Source of the DNA: Phaeoceros laevis
Taxonomy: Eukaryota; Anthocerotophyta; Anthocerotopsida; Notothyladales
Reading direction: 5' to 3'
DNA: 20,515 bases
NCBI GenBank assembly: GCA_049999765.1
Contig: JBNGIQ010009365.1
Location: forward strand, 182,793-203,307
Shown: one piece after another, positions 17,346 to 20,515 of the stretch
Position numbering within the stretch: the first letter of the stretch is position 1
How the letters are laid out: every line of letters begins with the position of its first letter
Program-made: the position numbers and the translations under genes
The notes under the pieces: generated by a model
Databases searched by the model: none
Told to the model about the DNA's origin: nothing
The model's input: the letters and a program-made list of their open reading frames with translations, nothing else

Positions 17346-17828
17346 GCATCTCCCGCAATGAATGCTGGGACAAGCACAAGCTTGTACATATATCGTGTTT
17401 CGGGGCTGCTTCCGGTCCTCTCATATGGAAGGAGTCTTGTTAGCGGTTTCCGGTTTCCATGAAATTTTAGGCCGGTGGAATTGGGATGGCCACCAAGGAT
17501 ATGCAAGCAACTAGTGTACTTGCTCAGATCGGTCACTTCACTCCAGCTCATGTGCGCATGCAGCTGACCAGTAAAGGGAGCAATAGCTTAGAAGGGTCGC
17601 CGACGAGAACTGAATACTTCCAATAGAAACACGGTTCAAAATCTGCCTCACCGTCTCTTAGCAGGACAAGCATATCCCCTGGATAGTGTGGACTATTATT
17701 AGCCACGCCGTTCTCGTCTGGCCACAAGCCACTACTGTTGTTGGTGACTTCCAAAAAGGTTGGGGGGTGAGTCGCGTCCCCAAAGTCGGACTGTAGATTG
17801 TTTGGTTTAAATCCCTGGCTTCCATCAC
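17346..17828 (-). other. 3' flank of the peroxiredoxin gene
   Basis: I see no gene here. Reading on the minus strand, the part next to 17829 should be the peroxiredoxin 3' UTR. The minus-strand frame 17548-17910 overlaps its last exon in another frame and carries no motif. Confidence 0.5.
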
Positions 17829-19455
17829 TTAGATGGCAGCAAAGTACTCCTTGCTCTTCTTCACATCGGGCTTCATTGTCTTTTCCCCAGGCTTCCAGCC
17901 AGCAGGGCAAACCTCATCGGGGTTCTCTTGTACGTACTGGATTGCCTGCGGAATAGAACTTCATGAATTCTGGCTCAAACACATGGATGCATCCATGTTC
18001 GAGTAATGCAAAGCCCTACGAAAGCTATCAAAGAAAGCTATTTTAAACCCTGCACTGACCTGAAGTGTCCTTAGGGTCTCATCTACGCTGCGGCCAATTG
18101 CCAAGTTGTTGATGGTTGCGTGCTGAATGACACCTTCCTTGTCAATGATAAATAGCCCTCGTAGAGCAATGCCCTTCAAAGCCTCATCAGAAAAAACTAT
18201 TAGCCAACAAGCAACATAATGCGCAGTGTTCACGTCAGCTTAGAAGGAACGCACCCTCACCTGATCAGGGATCAACACATTGTACGACTTGGCAATGGAC
18301 TTTGTCAAGTCAGAGATAATTGGGTAGCGAAGATCACCGAGTCCACCAGACTTCCTGTCTGTCTGGATCCAAGCCAAATGGGAGAACTGCGGGTCCAACA
18401 CCAGATACAGGGTGAGCGAATGGGGAGGAGGCTCACAGCAAATAGAGATGCACAGAAACAAATGCACAGCCATGGTATAATACCACACTGTCTGTTGACA
18501 CACCAAGCACTTCAGTGTTCAGCTTCTCGAACTCAGAGTAGCGATCGCTAAAAGCAGTGATCTCTGCACGTAGGAAAAAACACCTGTTAAAGTCGTTCGC
18601 GGACCTGATATACGCTCTTGCAACAGCGATTGCTGTGTCTGAAAACAACGGTAGCCCACACGGTGCACTACTGGTCGAGGATAAACCTGTTGGGCAAACA
18701 AAGGTGAAGTCCAATGGATAAAAGAACAGCACGACGTACTTCTGTCCAATGTATTCCGACAGCTTTATCTGCAAAACGAGGGTGATGTTCAAAAAAGAAA
18801 GAGGAAAATGGCATACAACAATGTTCTTACGACAATGTTCACAATGATGTTCTGTGGCAAACCCTTAAACCTCTCACAGTCTAGGACACCTGTCTGTCGT
18901 AGGCAGTATCCATTCTCACCTTCACGAACTCCTGGTCAAAAACCGCTTCTGCCTCGAAGTCCGGGGCCACATTCCCAACCAGAGGCAAGTCATCCTGTAG
19001 AATGGGACCAAACTAGAGCGTTAGAACAAGTCAAGTCCACAGTCTCCCGACAGCTGAACCCCCGCTAGTGCCTCTACGACAACATCATGAAGAACCGCAA
19101 GACCGCTTAAGCCCGGCTAAAACTCAGTAGAACTTGGGTCCGAGACTTCCCGCATCACAGACACTACTGGCAACTGGTAATGAGGCATACATTGGGATCC
19201 TAAGCTCCTCACCAGCGCAGCAGTCGCACCGGTTCTCCGAGCGGTAGACGATCCCTTGGCGACGGCGGCGCGGCCCTTGCCCTGAGCGGAAACTCGGGCT
19301 GCTAAGCGGGCAGTGAAGGCTTTGCCCAAACCGGAAAATCTCCTGGGCACAGCCACCATGGAGGTGGATGACGAGCCAGTTGAGGTAGCGGCCGACGCCG
19401 ATGCGGATAAACCGAGGGAAGCTGCTGCTGTTGCTTGCGCCACCGCCATCGCCAT
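17829..19455 (-). CDS. Chloroplast 2-Cys peroxiredoxin
   Basis: Seven exons in transcript order, 19455-19213, 18994-18920, 18768-18687, 18563-18484, 18386-18261, 18173-18060 and 17945-17829, give 278 residues with all phases matching. The first 81 residues are Ala/Ser/Thr/Arg-rich with hardly any acids, typical of a chloroplast transit peptide. The mature part begins near [13 protein letters not shown]. The peroxidatic cysteine lies in DFTFVCPT (C131) and the resolving cysteine in EVCPAGW (C253). GGLG and a C-terminal KEYFAAI give the GGLG/YF pair linked to over-oxidation sensitivity. The enzyme reduces hydrogen and alkyl peroxides in the stroma and is recycled by NTRC or thioredoxins; it works as a dimer or decamer. 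The length is close to angiosperm BAS1 proteins. An ATG two codons downstream is an alternative start. Confidence 0.96.
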
Positions 19456-20366
19456 GGCTCCTGGAGCTGAAAGCTAGGCAGGCTGCACAGGGAAAGAGAT
19501 GGTGAAGCTGGACACAGCAATGGAAATGTCTCCAGAAGATGTGCCAAGTACCAGCTGAGGTGGTTAAACCGAGGTACTCCGGATAGGGTCTCCAGTTTAC
19601 GTGGCGGTCCCCACAAGCACAAGCACAAAAACAACCTAAACGCAAGTGTTCGGTAGAGAGCAGACCTGCACTATCGAATATCAATATCGCTATCGAGATG
19701 AAAGCATGTGATCAGTGGATAATAAACAGCAGTCATAATGCTGCTCCACTCCTCCCATTACACACTAGAAATAAACATTCTTCTTCTTCTCCTCATGTCT
19801 CGAGTAGAGTGTCTATAGCGGTCTATAGACTCTAAACTATGAGTGCTTGTTCTTGTGGCTGGAAGAAAGATTCAAAGAAACCAGAAGTTGCGAAAAAAAA
19901 ATTGAAATGGTGCAGACACGAAGCGGGTCAATTATCCAAGTTATTATTGAAGAGAGAACGGCAATATTTTTCTATAATATTGGATGTATGTATTTCGTTC
20001 AAAATAAAATAATAATCTGATTTTTATACTCACTAATTAAAACATGAAGCTCCTGATTTGGTGATCTAAAGTAGGAGAAGGTATACATGTCTACTTTCAC
20101 TTGGAAGAAAGGAATACTATGTGCTTATCACATGGAGCTATGAACCGGGCAAGGCCAAGCTCCTTAGGACCTGTGTTGTGCCTATCGAAATCACATAATG
20201 ACATTGAGATAAATCTTTCAATGCTTTGAAGCTTGAGCACAAGTCACCCTTGAAATTTCAAAGGAGAGCACCAAGCAAAATAAAATGGACTCAAAGAAGA
20301 GCGCAAAAATATCACCAACTTTCAGAGAATTCATAGTCAAAGAAGAATATCATAAAAACCAATGCA
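19456..20366. other. AT-rich region upstream of the peroxiredoxin gene
   Basis: I recognise no gene here. The first few hundred bases should contain the peroxiredoxin promoter and leader on the minus strand. GTCTATAG is repeated at about 19811-19830 and ends in the palindrome GTCTATAGAC. AT content rises from about 19880 onward. No transposon ends or long open frames are evident. Confidence 0.5.
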
Positions 20367-20515
20367 TACCAATTAGTTGCTTCCATATATATTGATGACC
20401 AAAAAACAAGAGAGAAGCACTTCATGGATCATAGCAAGACTACCAATTAGTTGCTTCCATATATATTGATGACCAAAAAACAAGAGAGAAGCACTTCATG
20501 GATCATAGCAAGACT
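20367..20515. repeat. 74-bp perfect tandem repeat at the window edge
   Basis: Bases 20367-20440 and 20441-20514 are identical 74-bp units beginning TACCAATTAG, and base 20515 starts a possible third. Each unit contains ATATATATTG and GAGAGAAGCAC. It may be the start of a satellite array or of a collapsed, mis-joined contig end. The sequence to the left, before 20367, does not continue the repeat. Confidence 0.9.

Noticed and set aside
1-20515. CRISPR arrays, phage or bacterial operon structure
   Set aside because: Introns, a transit peptide and eukaryote-specific proteins show a nuclear plant locus. No spaced direct repeats of CRISPR type are present.

Overview
The window looks like nuclear DNA of a land plant whose sperm still swim (bryophyte, lycophyte or fern grade; a streptophyte alga is less likely). 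Most genes are split by short GT-AG introns. The gene set joins plant-only proteins (a TANGLED1-like division-plane protein and a chloroplast 2-Cys peroxiredoxin with transit peptide) with an axonemal protein of the CFAP77 family. Flowering plants, which have no flagellate sperm, would not be expected to keep the latter. A 10-N scaffold gap marks this as draft assembly. No bacterial operons, CRISPR arrays or phage genes were seen.

Layout. 1-1168: intergenic, with a 15-bp perfect hairpin and a long foldback inverted repeat (about 441-735, outer arms 301-322/722-744). 1169-3157 (-): intact single-exon AAA ATPase with an N-terminal DUF7025-like region, an architecture I know mainly from fungi. 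3376-3429: cluster of palindromes in the divergent intergenic region. 3452-5229 (+): MRS2/CorA-type magnesium transporter relic with a nonsense codon, frameshifts and a missing internal segment. 5262-5400: short A-tailed retroposon flanked by a perfect 17-bp target-site duplication. 6454-7464 (-): secreted protein with three saposin B domains. 7465-9194: no recognisable gene. 9195-11365 or to 11676 (+): five-exon TANGLED1-like gene containing the assembly gap. 11962-13059 (+): Elongator subunit ELP5. 13468-15245 (+): six-exon CFAP77-like gene. 15615-16269 (+): three-exon group 3 LEA protein. About 16790-17345 (+): broken copy of the last CFAP77 exon. 17829-19455 (-): seven-exon chloroplast 2-Cys peroxiredoxin. 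19456-20515: AT-rich DNA ending in a 74-bp perfect tandem repeat at the window edge.

The genes do not form a pathway. They are ordinary neighbours covering cell division, tRNA modification, flagella, desiccation tolerance, redox defence and the secretory/vacuolar system. Multi-exon models were built by hand from splice sites, phase continuity and remembered family motifs; no alignment was run. I found no convincing undescribed system. The points most worth following are the fungal-type AAA ATPase, the retroposon with its target-site duplication, the CFAP77 gene with its displaced exon copy, and the decaying MRS2 locus.
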